Positions 34,296-44,740 are shown, numbered from the stretch's first letter. The stretch: DNA of 64,000 bases from Pseudomonadaceae bacterium (GCA_900766265.1 CAAFUS010000006.1:372001-436000), one strand, 5' to 3'. Made by a program: numbers and translations. Notes: a model not told the origin generated them from the sequence alone.

Positions 34296-35315
34296 TCAGT
34301 TCGGCGAACTCTCCCCGCGCGGTCGCACCTTGCCGCGAAAAACCCAGAAACCATAGGTGCTGTAGGCCAGTGTGAAGGGAATCAGGCCGGCGAAGCCGAT
34401 CAGCATGAAACCCAGGCTCGACGACGGTGATGCGCCCTGCGCCAGGGTCAGCGAAGGCGGAATGAGGGTCGGATAAAGGCTCGCCAGCAGGCCCACGAAG
34501 ACCACCACGACCGCGCCGAGCACCATGAACAGCGGCAAGAAATCGTGCCGGCTGGCAGCGAGCGCCGTCCGGAAACCGAGCCCCAGCACCACGAGCGATC
34601 CCAGCCAGGCCGCCAGTAGCGGCAGATCGTCCCAGCGGTCACGCAGGCTCGGCTGCACCAGCCCGCTCCACCAGATGGCCACACCGGCCAACAACACGGT
34701 CAGCAGCCCGAGCACCCTCGCCTGCCGCCGCGCCTTGGCCTGCAGCTCGCCATCGGTCCTCCAGACCAGCCAGCAGGCGCCGAGCAGTGCGTAGCCGGCC
34801 ACCAGCGCCAATCCGCAGAACAGGGAAAATCCACTGAGCCAATCCCAGCCATCGCCGCTGTACTGGCTGCCGTCGTGGGGAATGCCCTGCAGCAGCGCGC
34901 CGACCAGCACGCCTTGGGCGAATGTCGCCAGGGTCGAGCCCAGGATGAAGGCAAGGTCGTAGCCCCGTCGCCGGCGCGGGTTTCGCGCACCGTCGCGATA
35001 CTCCAGCGCCACGCCTCGCAGGATCAGCGCCAGCAGCATCGCGAACAACGGGATGTAGGTTGCCGTGAAGAAGATGCTGTAAACCGCCGGGAACATCGCG
35101 ATCAACCCGCCGCCACCCAGTACTAGCCAGGTCTCGTTACCATCCCAGATCGGCAGGATGGAGAACGCCATGATATGGCGCTCCTCCTCGCCCGGGTTGG
35201 CCATGAACAGGATGCCGACACCCAGGTCGGTACCGTCGAGCACCACGTACGTGAGCACGCTGAAGGCAAGCGCACCGGCAGCCAACAGGGGTAGCAGCGA
35301 ATCCGGGAGGGGCAT
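34296..35315 (-). CDS. cydB: bd-type quinol oxidase subunit II
   Basis: The 339-residue membrane protein pairs with CydA. The family N-terminus FSVLTYVVLDGTDLGVGILF and IWDGNETWLVLGGGGLIAMFP are present, with about eight helices. It stabilises the heme subunit. It follows cydA by 18 bp. No CydX-like or DUF2474 small subunit frame was found in the 72 bp after it, unlike the E. coli operon. In pseudomonads this oxidase is often the cyanide-insensitive CioAB. Confidence 0.93.
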   Translation of the reverse strand: MPLPDSLLPLLAAGALAFSVLTYVVLDGTDLGVGILFMANPGEEERHIMAFSILPIWDGNETWLVLGGGGLIAMFPAVYSIFFTATYIPLFAMLLALILRGVALEYRDGARNPRRRRGYDLAFILGSTLATFAQGVLVGALLQGIPHDGSQYSGDGWDWLSGFSLFCGLALVAGYALLGACWLVWRTDGELQAKARRQARVLGLLTVLLAGVAIWWSGLVQPSLRDRWDDLPLLAAWLGSLVVLGLGFRTALAASRHDFLPLFMVLGAVVVVFVGLLASLYPTLIPPSLTLAQGASPSSSLGFMLIGFAGLIPFTLAYSTYGFWVFRGKVRPRGESSPN

Positions 35316-35333
35316 GACTCACCTCGCGTGGTG

Positions 35334-36707
35334 TCAATCGACAGGCGGGCTTCGCAGCCCGGGTTCAGGTTCGCGCTCGCCCTGCTCGGGTGGGCGGCGC
35401 AGCGCGCGCAGCAGATAGGCCAGGCCCAGCCCGAACACCACCAGGTAGACGGCCAGGATGCTGAGCGTCGAGGTGGTCACGAACGACAGGGAGACTGGCG
35501 AGCGGCTGTCCGCCGTACGCAGCAGACCGTAGACGGTGAAGGGCTGTCGCCCGACCTCGGTGACCACCCAGCCGCAGAGCATCGCGACGAACCCCGCCGG
35601 CGCCATCCACACCGACACCCGTTGCAGCCAGCGCGCGTCATACAACCCGCCACGCCAGCGCAGCACGAGGCTCGCCGCTCCGACCCCGGCCATCAGCAGG
35701 CCCAGCCCCACCATGATGCGAAAGGCGAAGAACACGATCGGCACTGGCGGAATGTCTTCGGGCGGAAACTCGTTGAGGCTCTTGATGGTGCCTCTCAGGT
35801 TGTGGCGCAGGTACAGGGAGCCCACGTTCGGAATCGCCAGCTCATAGTGGTTGCGCCGCTCCTGCATGTCGGGAATCGCGAACAGCCTCATCGGCTCGCC
35901 CTGCCCCGGCGGCGGCCGGTCCCACGCGCCCTCCATGGCCGCGACCTTCTGTGGCTGGTGCTCGAGGGTATTTTCCCCGTGCAGATCGCCGACCAGGATC
36001 TGCAGTGGTGCGAGCACCGCGATGACCCATAAGGCCATGGAAAACATCACCCGCGCGCCTCGGTTGTGCCGGTCGCGCAGCAGGTGCCAGGCGCCCGTGG
36101 CGGCCACCATCAACGCGGTGGCCAGGAACGCCGCGAGGGTCATGTGGGTGAATCGGTAAGGAAACGACGGGTTGAAGATGATCGCCAGCCAGTCCTGGGC
36201 CTCGAAGCGGCCATCGGGGCCGATCACGAAGCCGGCCGGCGTATGCATCCAGGAATTGGCCGAGAGTATCCAGAAAGCGCTGAACAGCGAGCCGAGGGCC
36301 ACCATGCAAGTGGTGAAGAAGTGCAGCTTCGGCCCGACCCTGCGCATGCCGAACAGCATGATTCCGAGAAAGCCGGCTTCGAGAAAGAACGCGACCAGCA
36401 CCTCGTAGAACATCAGCGGACCGATTACCGCTCCGGCCAGCGTTGCCAGCCGCCCCCAGTTGGTGCCGAACTCGAACTCCATGACGATCCCGGACACCAC
36501 GCCCACGGTCACGTTGAGCGCGAAGATCTTCAGCCAGAACTTGTAGAGGTCCAGATAGAGTTCATCGCGGGTGCGTAACCAAAGGCCTTCGAGCACCATC
36601 AGGAAGTTGGCCAGGCCAATGGAAAAGGCCGCCAGCACGATGTGGAAACTGATAGTGAGCCCGAACTGGATACGGGCGGCCAGCAAGGCCGGATCATCGA
36701 CGTCCAT
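35334..36707 (-). CDS. cydA: bd-type quinol oxidase subunit I (CIO-type)
   Basis: The 457-residue heme subunit of a terminal quinol oxidase is membrane-bound with about nine helices. Visible features are His22 (heme ligand) in SFHIVLAAFSIGLANFL, the acidic motif FYEVLVAFFLEAGFLGI and the GRQPF segment after the Q-loop. The periplasmic Q-loop is of the short kind, as in the cyanide-insensitive oxidases CioA. It reduces oxygen without proton pumping and resists NO and cyanide, which fits the NO defence genes at 20-24 kb. The upstream DUF2188 gene is separated by 59 bp. Confidence 0.93.
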   Translation of the reverse strand: MDVDDPALLAARIQFGLTISFHIVLAAFSIGLANFLMVLEGLWLRTRDELYLDLYKFWLKIFALNVTVGVVSGIVMEFEFGTNWGRLATLAGAVIGPLMFYEVLVAFFLEAGFLGIMLFGMRRVGPKLHFFTTCMVALGSLFSAFWILSANSWMHTPAGFVIGPDGRFEAQDWLAIIFNPSFPYRFTHMTLAAFLATALMVAATGAWHLLRDRHNRGARVMFSMALWVIAVLAPLQILVGDLHGENTLEHQPQKVAAMEGAWDRPPPGQGEPMRLFAIPDMQERRNHYELAIPNVGSLYLRHNLRGTIKSLNEFPPEDIPPVPIVFFAFRIMVGLGLLMAGVGAASLVLRWRGGLYDARWLQRVSVWMAPAGFVAMLCGWVVTEVGRQPFTVYGLLRTADSRSPVSLSFVTTSTLSILAVYLVVFGLGLAYLLRALRRPPEQGEREPEPGLRSPPVD

Positions 36708-36766
36708 GCGCTAGGGCCCGCCCGCTCAGGTCATTCGGTTCACAAGGACACAGCGATAGCCGCGCA

Positions 36767-36991
36767 TCAGCCGGGCGACCGGGACGGATCTGCGGCCCGC
36801 GGGTAGGTGCGTTCTTCCTCGAACGTGCCGTCCGCGCGATGAATTTTCACCGACCCCACCTTGCCCGCCATGTAGCCGGGCACCTGGCGCACCAGTTCAT
36901 CCTTGGTCGGTGCCTCCAGTACCGCCCGCGTACTGCCCTCTTCCAGCAGGGCCCAGCCCGCGTCGACCTGTTTCACATGATAGTTCTGCAC
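36767..36991 (-). CDS. DUF2188 domain protein
   Basis: The 74-residue soluble protein has the DUF2188 pattern: HVKQVDAGWALLEEGSTRAV at the start, then KDELVRQVPGYMAG and KIHRADGTFEEERTYP. Members are small proteins of unknown function, many of them stress-related. It precedes cydA in the same direction, 59 bp apart. The region 36992-37191 before the hybrid kinase has no evident gene. Confidence 0.8.
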   Translation of the reverse strand: MQNYHVKQVDAGWALLEEGSTRAVLEAPTKDELVRQVPGYMAGKVGSVKIHRADGTFEEERTYPRAADPSRSPG

Positions 36992-37191
36992 GCCTGTCTC
37001 CTCGTCGTGGTTTCAGTTCTAGAGAGCCCCGGCACCGGAGCGAGGTTCCTCACCTCGCTCCAGCAGGAACATATTTGCCGCTGCGCTACGCAGGCGGCGC
37101 TATTACACTCCACTCATTCGGCGGTTGCCGGGGCCTGGCCGGACACTTGCCTGGCCCGCCGTAGGACCGGGATGCAACGGCAGGAGATCCC

Positions 37192-40100
37192 ATGGATCAG
37201 AACGCACACACGCCACCGCGCACCGTTCGGCTGCGAAGGCGCCTGCTGACCATCGCACTGGCCGGTATCGTCCCGCTCGCTCTGGCCGCAGGCCTCGGAC
37301 TGCTCGCGATAATCCACGAGCAGCGGCACCAGACCGAGCTGCGGGGCTTGGAAGTGACCCGCATGGCTGCGACCGCGACCGAGGTGGAGGTGCAGCGCTC
37401 GATGGATGTCCTGCAGGCGCTGGCCCAATCCGACCCGCTCACCGAAGGCAACATCCGCGCCTATGGCGACCTGGGTCGCCGCGTACTGCAATTCATGCCG
37501 GGCTGGCAGTCGATACTGCTGATCGATCCCGACGGCCAGGTGCTGCAGCGGTTCGCCCGCGAAACACCCACCGCCGATGGCGCGCTGGCCGACCATGAAA
37601 GCTTTGCCGAGGTGCTGCGCACCGGCGAGGCTCAGGTCGGCAACATGGCGCTCGGCCCGCGGGGCAACTGGGGCATCCCCTTGCGTGTGCCGGTGGTGCG
37701 CGACGGGCAGATCCGCTATGTACTTACCGCCGTGCTTCAGCCACAGGCCATCCTCAACGTCATCAACAACCGGCGCCTGCCCGAGGGCTGGGTGACGACC
37801 GTGCTCGATGGCAACGAGAAGCGCATCGCGCGCACCGTCCTACAAGAGAAGACGCTGGGGACGTCGCCCTCGCCGACCCTCCAGGACCTGCTGGCGCGCA
37901 ACCCGGCCGCCGAGGGTATCGGCGAGTCCAGAACCATCGAAGGCGAGTCGATGTATACCGCCTTCGTGAGGCTCGAAGCGCTCGGCTGGACCCTCGTCAC
38001 CGGTATTCCCCGCAGCAACGTGGCGGCCGGGACGATGCAATCGCTCATGCTCTATGGCGGCGGGCTCGCCATGTCCCTCGCGCTCGCGGTGGCCGCGGCG
38101 CTGTTCGCCTCGCGGCGCATCATCGTACCGATGCGCCAGCTCCGCCGCGCCGCCAGCGCCATCGGAAAGCGGCAGGCGGTCCATGTGCCGGCCAGCGAGA
38201 TCGACGAGATCCGTGAAGTGGGGCAGGCGCTGGAAATCGCTGCGAAGGCGCGCGATCTCAGCGAGCATGAGCGCGATCAGGTGGTCTCGCGGCTCGAACT
38301 GGCCCAGCGGGAACTCACCCAGCAGGTGTCCGACCTGGAACGCCTGCAGGCGCTGAGTAGCCGCCTGCTGCAGCTGCCCTCGCTCGACGAGCAACTCGGC
38401 AGCATCCTCGAGGTGCTGTGTGACCTGCATGGCGCCACCCAGGGGCTCGTCTTTCTAAGCGAGAAGGGCTCCGCACCGCGCCTGCATTCCACGCGCGGCT
38501 TGTCCCCGGCGGCGCTGGAATGGCTCGATGATCCGCAATCCAAACCGGGCCTCTGTGCAGGCCCCGTCGCGACCGACAAGCGGGTGGTGGCGATTGAAAC
38601 GGACCATCGCTTCGCGCCCTTCGTTCAGCTGGCACGCCAAGAAGGCTTTCGCGCAGTTCACAGCACGCCGATCAAGCACAGCGAGGGCCTCGTAATGGGC
38701 GCACTCACCGTCCTGCTGCCCACGCCCCGCGCACCGAGCGAACGTGAGATCCGCCTGGCCGATCTCACCGCCGACCTGGCCTCGGTGTTCATCGATCGTG
38801 ACCGCGCGCGCACTCAGGCGGGCGCGCTGGAACAGCGCCTGCAGGTGGCGCTCGACTCGTCCACCGTGCCTTTCACCGTGATTTCGCCGATACACGACGA
38901 CAGCGGCGTGATCCGGGATTTTCGCTGTGACTTCGTCAACCCTAGGGCTGCCGCCATCCTCGATCGCCCGGTTCAGCAACTGACCGGGGCACGGGGCTGC
39001 GACCTGCTGCCAGACTGGGATAACTCCCGACTGTTCGCGACCCTGGTCGAGGTGGTTTCCAGCGGGCACTCCGAAGCGTTCGAGTTGCGGTCGACCATCA
39101 ATAACCAGGAGCGCTGGTTCCATGTCATCGCCACGCCATTTCGCTCGAGCGTGGCGGTCTGGTTCGCTGACTTCAGCGATCGTAAGCGCCACGAACAGAT
39201 CATCCTCGAGCCGACCGTCGCAAGGACGAATTCCTCGCCACCCTCGCCCATGAGCTGCGCAATCCGCTGGCGCCGATTCGCCTGGCGGCCAGCGTGTTCG
39301 GATCGCCCACGGCGAGCGAAGCGCAGAAGCAGCGCAGCCAGCAGGTCATCGAACGCCAGGTCAGACACATGGCCCTGCTGCTCGACGACCTGATGGACAT
39401 ATCCCGCATTACCCTGGGCAAGCTGATGCTGCGCAGCGAGCCGGTCGACCTGCGCAAAGTGGTCGAGGCGGCTTTGGAAACCGCCGGGGCCAAGCTCGAA
39501 GCCAAGCAGCATCAGGTACTGGTGCAACTACCCGACACGCCGGTGATGATCAACGGCGATGCGCTACGCCTCGAACAACTGATCACCAACCTGCTGACCA
39601 ACGCGGCCAAGTTCACCGCTGAGGCCGGCCATATCCGCATCGAACTAAAACGCCAAGACGGTCGGGCGCAGGTGCTCGTTAGCGACGACGGGCGCGGCAT
39701 CGACCCCGAGCACCTGGGCCTGATATTCCAGAAGTTCGCCCAGGTGGCCCCCACTCACCAGAGCACCGGCCTGGGTATCGGCCTGGCCCTTGCCCGGGGG
39801 CTTGCGCAGCTTCACGGCGGCGACATCGAAGCCAGCAGCGCGGGCCTTGGCCAAGGCTCTCAGTTCGTCGTGCACCTGCCGCTGCTGGAGGAGCAGGCGT
39901 TACCCTTGCCCGATCGCAAGGCGCAAGCCCAGGGCAGCGCCCCGCGAAGCATCCTGGTCGCCGACGATAACCGCGACATCGCCGAAACCATGGCCGAACT
40001 GCTGCGCCTGGAAGGCCATCAGGTACACCTGGCGTTCGACGGAATCGAAGCACTCGACGCCTTCCAACGCATCCGCCCCCAGGTCGCCTTGCTCGACATC

Positions 40101-40310
40101 GGCATGCCGGGCCTGCGCGGCGACGAGGTGGCACGGGCCATCCGCGCGCTGCCGGATAGCCGGGAGGTGGTGCTCGTAGCCATCACTGGATGGGGACAGC
40201 CCAAGGACAAGGAGGCCTCGCTGGCCGCCGGCTTCGACTGCCACCTGACCAAGCCCGTCGATCTCGGCGAGCTGCTCGCCGCCATCGACAGGGCAGCCGG
40301 TGTCGACTGA
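37192..40310 (+). pseudogene. Hybrid sensor histidine kinase with a one-base frameshift
   Basis: The reading frame is broken. Part 1 runs from ATG 37192 to the shift: TM1 (about 18-42), an extracytoplasmic cache-like domain (43-280), TM2 (285-310), HAMP (310-360), GAF (390-540) and PAS (550-670). At 39210 the frame jumps: continuing in the next frame gives ADRRKDEFLATLAHELRNPL, the normal link and phospho-acceptor region, then HATPase (DDGRGI, GLGIGLALARGL) and a receiver domain (Asp in ALLDIGMPG). Restoring one G in GAG-CCG-AC to give GAG-GCC-GAC yields about 1039 residues without other stops. In the given sequence the first frame ends at 39393. This may be a true mutation or a sequencing error. 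Confidence 0.85.
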
Positions 40311-40321
40311 CGGCGCCTGCT

Positions 40322-40678
40322 TCAACAGGACTCGAGCAATTCGCGCAGACAGCGGGTGAGCGGCGTCATCCCCACCGGTTTGTTCAACACGCGGGTGCGG
40401 GGCACACCAACGAACGCGTCGCTCGGGTAACCGGAGACCACCAGCACGGGCAACCCGGGGTGCCGCTGACGCAGGCGCTCCACCAGCTCGCGCCCGTCCA
40501 TGCCGGGCATCGCCAGATCGGTCACCAGGACATCGATCGGATCGGCCTCGTCGAGAAGCAGCGCGGCTTCGCCACCGTAGGCCAAGGAGACCCGATAGCC
40601 ATCGAGCTCGAGGAATGCCTGGAACAGACCCGCGATCTCCACTTCATCGTCGACCACCAGGACATGGAGCGTGCTCAT
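40322..40678 (-). CDS. Single-domain response regulator
   Basis: The 118-residue receiver domain has MSTLHVLVVDDE at the N-terminus, phospho-acceptor Asp in VLVTDLAMPGMDG, the switch residues VVSGY and the Lys in VLNKPV. It has no output domain. Its ATG overlaps the TGA stop of the LOV-kinase gene by 4 bp (ATGA), so it was probably co-translated with that kinase. It is convergent with the broken hybrid kinase, 11 bp apart. Its likely partner is the LOV kinase, which carries its own receiver domain, so a phosphorelay is possible. Confidence 0.87.
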   Translation of the reverse strand: MSTLHVLVVDDEVEIAGLFQAFLELDGYRVSLAYGGEAALLLDEADPIDVLVTDLAMPGMDGRELVERLRQRHPGLPVLVVSGYPSDAFVGVPRTRVLNKPVGMTPLTRCLRELLESC

Positions 40679-42378
40679 GCCTGCCGCCTTCGGCCGAGCA
40701 GAACATCCAGGCACTCGGCCAGCTCCCGCTGCTTGTAGGGCTTGTTGAGAATGTGCAGCGCCGAGGCATCGACACCCTGGCCCGCCAGGTCGTCAGCGTA
40801 GCCGGTAGTCAGCAGCACCGGCAGCCCGGGGATACGCCCGCGCGCCCGCTCGGCCAGCACCAGCCCGTTAATACCGCCGGGCATGATCACGTCGGAAAAC
40901 AGCAGATCGATGCCGCCGTCGTTTTCCTCGATCACTTGTAGCGCCCTCTCGCCGCTGTCCGCGACCAGCACCCGATAGCCGAGCGAGATCAGATAGGCCT
41001 GGGCCACCTCACGGACATCGCCGCTGTCCTCGACGAGCAGAATGGTTTGCTGGCCCGCGGACGGCGGGCTCGGATCGTCCAGGCCATCCTCCGCATGCGC
41101 GTGACGCTCGCCAGCCACGGGGAAGATCATGCGCACGACAGTACCTTTGCCCACCTGGCTCTCGATCTCGAGCCGGCCGTGCGATTGCTGGACGAAGCCA
41201 TGGACCATGGCCAGCCCCAGGCCCGTGCCCGGCCCCTTGGTGCTGAAGAACGGCTCGGAGGCGCGGCGCAGCACTTCGGGTTTCATCCCTTCGCCTTCGT
41301 CCATGACGCAGATGACCACATAGTTGCCCGGCGGAAGATTGTGCGCCGCGCTGCGCTCGGGGATGTGAAGGGTCGTGGTGCCCACGGTAACCCGGCCGCC
41401 ATTGGGCATGGCGTCGCGGGCGTTCATCAGCACGTTGAGCAGCGCCATCTCCATGTGCGTCGGGTCGAGGGCGCAGGACGGCAGGCCCGGCTTGAGGTCC
41501 AGCCGCAGATCGACGTACTCGCCCAGGGCGCGGACGGCCATCTCGCTGAACTCGACCACCAAGGTATTGAGGTTCAGCCGTTGCGGCTCCAGGCGCTGCT
41601 TGCGAGCGAAAGCGAGCAGTTGTTGCGTGAGCTTGCCGCCGCGTTCGGCCGCCGCCTGCGCGTGCTCGATGGCTCTGCAAAGAGGCGGATTACCGGCGGC
41701 GCTCTGCTGCGCCACCTCCAGATTGCCTGTTATGACCTGCAGCAGGTTGTTGAAGTCATGGGCCAGCCCGGCGGTCAGCTGACCGATCGCCTCCATCTTC
41801 TGCGCATGACGAAACGACTGCTCTGAAACGCGGCGCTGGGTGACGTCGAGCTGGGAGGCAAAAAAGTACAGCAGCTCACCGCCTTCATCGAAGATCGGAC
41901 CGATGAACAGCGCGTTTCAGAAGGGCGTGCCATCGGCCTTGTAGTTGAGCAGGTCCAGGGCCACGCCGCGATGCTCTTCCAGCGCCTTGCGGATTTCCGC
42001 GACCGACTCCGGATCGGTCTGTTCGCCCTGCAGGAACCGGCAGTTGCGGCCTACCACCTGCTGCTCTTCGTAGCCGGTGAGGTCGAGGAAAGCCTTGTTG
42101 ACGAACACGATGGGGTTGTCCTGCTGACGCGGATCAGTGATCACCATCGGCATCCGGGTCATCTCGACGGCAGCGAAGAAGACGCTGCTGCGGTCGTCCA
42201 GTCCCGGTCGGGTGATGTAGCTGGCCTGCCAGTGCCTTAGGCCCGGGCTGTCACCCAACGGGTCGAAGCTGTTGCCCTCGAGTTCCCCATTGGCGGGTAG
42301 CCCGGCGCTCTGTCCGTCACCCTCATGGTCGACGGGCCGTTTGTCTTCATCGCCTGGGTAGCGACTGTCTTGGGTCAT
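40675..42378 (-). pseudogene. LOV-domain histidine kinase-receiver fusion with an in-frame stop
   Basis: The frame codes for a blue-light type sensor: a LOV domain with the flavin-adduct Cys113 in GRNCRFLQG, a HisKA helix with the phospho-His in GLAHDFNNLLQ, HATPase, and a C-terminal receiver domain (LLFSDVIMPGG). At codon 154 (41917-41919) the sequence has TGA within KADGTPF-stop-NALFIGPIF. Related LOV proteins have Trp (TGG) here, so one G to A change explains it. After the stop the same frame remains open to 40675. It ends 4 bp into the following receiver gene. In the given form only a 153-residue LOV fragment is made, plus possibly a kinase fragment restarting at ATG 41796. Confidence 0.85.
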
Positions 42379-42624
42379 TCATTTCTCCACGCTTGACCCG
42401 CCCACCGCCGAAGCGAGCAAAACCGGTCGACTCATCTTGATTCGATGGCAAGAGGGCATTGGGAGTTCAGCCTCGCGTCCGAGCGAACCCCGGGCTACCG
42501 CCCGACGAACGCCAAGGGTCTGGGCGGAGACTTCCCGATGGCGTAACGTGCCTGTTCGTAGCGGACCGGCCCTGCCGCCAGAGGGGGCTATCCACCCCAT
42601 CCCATCGAGCAGGAGCAGACCATC

Positions 42625-42912
42625 ATGCCCGCCTATTTCGTTGCAATCCGCGAATCTACTCAGGACGCTGAAGAACTCAAGACCTATAGCGAAAAAGCGG
42701 CGCAAGCGCGCACCGATGCGTTGAAACCCCTGGCCTTCTACGGCCCGTTCCGCATGACCGAGGGTGAACCGATGGAAGGCGCGGTGATCCTGCAGTTTCC
42801 CACCTTCGAAGACGCCGAAGCCTGGTACGACAGCCCTGCCTACCAGGAAGCGGTGGTGCATCGCTTCCGCGGCGCCACCTATCGCACCTTCATCATCCAG
42901 GGCGTGGAGTGA
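42625..42912 (+). CDS. DUF1330 domain protein
   Basis: The 95-residue protein is a dimeric ferredoxin-like fold of DUF1330: MPAYFVAIRESTQDAEELKTY, then GPFRMTEGEPMEGAVILQFP and DAEAWYDSPAYQEAV. Family members are often found near metabolic genes. The upstream 246 bp (42379-42624) contains no other gene. It faces the hda gene with 41 bp between the stop codons. Function is unknown. Confidence 0.88.
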   Translation: MPAYFVAIRESTQDAEELKTYSEKAAQARTDALKPLAFYGPFRMTEGEPMEGAVILQFPTFEDAEAWYDSPAYQEAVVHRFRGATYRTFIIQGVE

Positions 42913-42953
42913 TAGGTCGCCGGACCGCACGAGCGGGCCGGCGAATGCGCTCG

Positions 42954-43658
42954 TTACCAGCCAAGGGTTTCCTTGAGAAAGGGGATCGTCAACTTGCGCT
43001 GGGCCTGCAGCGAGGCCTGGTCGAGCTGGTCGAGCAGATCGAACAGCGCGTTCATGTTGCGCGAGCCCCGGGTCAGGATGAACCGGCCAACGTCGTCCGG
43101 CAGGTTGAGGCCTCGACGGGACGCTCGCAGTTGCAACGCACGCAGCTTGTCCTCGTCCGACAGGGGCTGGAGCATGAACACAAGCGACAGGCTCAGGCGC
43201 GACTTCAGGTCCGCCAGCTGCACCGGCAGTTCGCGCGGCGCGCTATTGGCCGCCAGCAACAGACGTCGACCGCCATCGCGCAGGCGATTGAACAGGTGAA
43301 ACAGTGCTTCCTCCCAGACCGGGTCGCCGGCGACCGCATCCAGATCATCCAGGCAGACCAGATCGCTCTGCTCCAGATCGTCCAGCAACGCCGTGCCGTA
43401 TTCGGCCACCTCGCCGAGCGGCAGATAGATCGCCGACTCGCCACGCTGCTGCAGCCACAGGCAGGCCGCCTGCAGCAGATGGCTGCGCCCCACCCCGGTA
43501 GGCCCCCACAGGTAGATCAGCTCGTCCGACCACCCGGCCTGCGGCGAACAAAGGCGCTCGACATAGCCCAGCGCCGCAGCGTTGGCCCCGGGATAGAAGT
43601 TGGCGAAGGTGGCGTCATCGCGAAGGCGGACACCGAGCGGGAGCTGGATGGGTTTCAT
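42954..43658 (-). CDS. hda: DnaA regulatory inactivator Hda
   Basis: The 234-residue AAA+ protein is homologous to DnaA domain III. It has the P-loop WGPTGVGRSHLLQAA (Arg in place of Lys, as is usual in Hda), Walker B VCLDDLDAV and the N-terminal clamp-binding segment IQLPLGV that contacts the DNA polymerase sliding clamp. It stimulates ATP hydrolysis on DnaA and so limits initiation of replication. It overlaps the AI-2E gene by 4 bp, an order that is conserved in pseudomonads. Confidence 0.95.
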   Translation of the reverse strand: MKPIQLPLGVRLRDDATFANFYPGANAAALGYVERLCSPQAGWSDELIYLWGPTGVGRSHLLQAACLWLQQRGESAIYLPLGEVAEYGTALLDDLEQSDLVCLDDLDAVAGDPVWEEALFHLFNRLRDGGRRLLLAANSAPRELPVQLADLKSRLSLSLVFMLQPLSDEDKLRALQLRASRRGLNLPDDVGRFILTRGSRNMNALFDLLDQLDQASLQAQRKLTIPFLKETLGW

Positions 43659-44740
43659 GGCAGCCTGGATTGTTCGGCCGGATCCACGGCCGGATCGGCG
43701 TAAAGCCCGGAGAGTTTATAGACATCGTGCATGTGGCGCAGCAGCACCATGATCACCGCGGCCACCGGCAGCGCCAGCAGCACCCCGGTGAAACCGAACA
43801 ACTGCCCGCCGGCCAGCACGGCAAAGATCACCGCCACCGGGTGCAGCCCGATGCGGTCACCCACCAGCAGCGGCGTCAGCAACATGCCTTCGAGCAACTG
43901 GCCGAGGGTGAACACCGCCACGACGCCCAGCAGCGGATACGGCTCGAGGCCAAACTGGAACAACGCGGCGATCAGCGCCGCGCCGATGCCGACCACGAAA
44001 CCCATGTATGGCACCAGGCTGGCCAGACCCGCCAGCACGCCGATCAGCAGGCCCAGCTGCAGGCCGACCAGCATCAGCCCACCGGCATAGACCACCGCCA
44101 GGGCCAGCATCACCAGCAACTGGCCCCGGAGGAACGCACCGATCACCTCGTGGCACTCGCCCATCAGCTTCACCACCAGTGACTCGCGACGCCGCGGCAA
44201 CAGATCACGCAGCCGGGCGACGATGAGGTCCCAGTCGCGCAGCAGGTAGAAGCTGACCACCGGAATCAGCAGCAGGTTGGCTACCCAGGCGAGCAAGGCC
44301 AGGCTCGACGCCGTCGCCCGACTGAACAGCTGCGCCAGCACGTCGGTGGTACCGCCCAGCTGCCCGGCAAAGGCTGCCTTGAGCTGATCGAAACGCCAGA
44401 AGCCTTCGTCCAGGCCGAAGCGTGCCTGCACCCACGGCAGGGCCACCTGCTGCAACCAGTCCAGCGCCACTGGCGCCAGTTGATACAGGTGCATCAGCTG
44501 ACGGCCGAGCATCGGCACCAGCACCACCAGCAGCAGCACGCAGGCCAGGCTGAACAGTCCGAAGACCACCACCACGCCCCAGGTGCGCGACAGCTTCAAG
44601 CGTTCGAGGCGATCGACAAGCGGATCCCCCAGGTAGGCCAGCAGGATGCCGATCAGAAAGGGCGTGAGGATCGGCTTCAACAGGTACACCAGCCAGCCGC
44701 ACAACAGCAGCCCGGCCAGCCACAACCAGCGGTTGTTCAT
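43655..44740 (-). CDS. AI-2E family transporter (PerM-like)
   Basis: The 361-residue membrane protein has about eight helices. Family features are LLKPILTPFLIGILLAYLGDPLVDRLER in the N-terminal half and GVLAGLASLVPYMGFVVGIGAALIAAL in the second half. PerM/YhhQ-like members are exporters of uncertain substrate, some linked to autoinducer-2. It precedes hda with a 4-bp overlap, so the two are co-transcribed. The 175 bp before it (44741-44915) holds no gene. Confidence 0.9.
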   Translation of the reverse strand: MNNRWLWLAGLLLCGWLVYLLKPILTPFLIGILLAYLGDPLVDRLERLKLSRTWGVVVVFGLFSLACVLLLVVLVPMLGRQLMHLYQLAPVALDWLQQVALPWVQARFGLDEGFWRFDQLKAAFAGQLGGTTDVLAQLFSRATASSLALLAWVANLLLIPVVSFYLLRDWDLIVARLRDLLPRRRESLVVKLMGECHEVIGAFLRGQLLVMLALAVVYAGGLMLVGLQLGLLIGVLAGLASLVPYMGFVVGIGAALIAALFQFGLEPYPLLGVVAVFTLGQLLEGMLLTPLLVGDRIGLHPVAVIFAVLAGGQLFGFTGVLLALPVAAVIMVLLRHMHDVYKLSGLYADPAVDPAEQSRLP

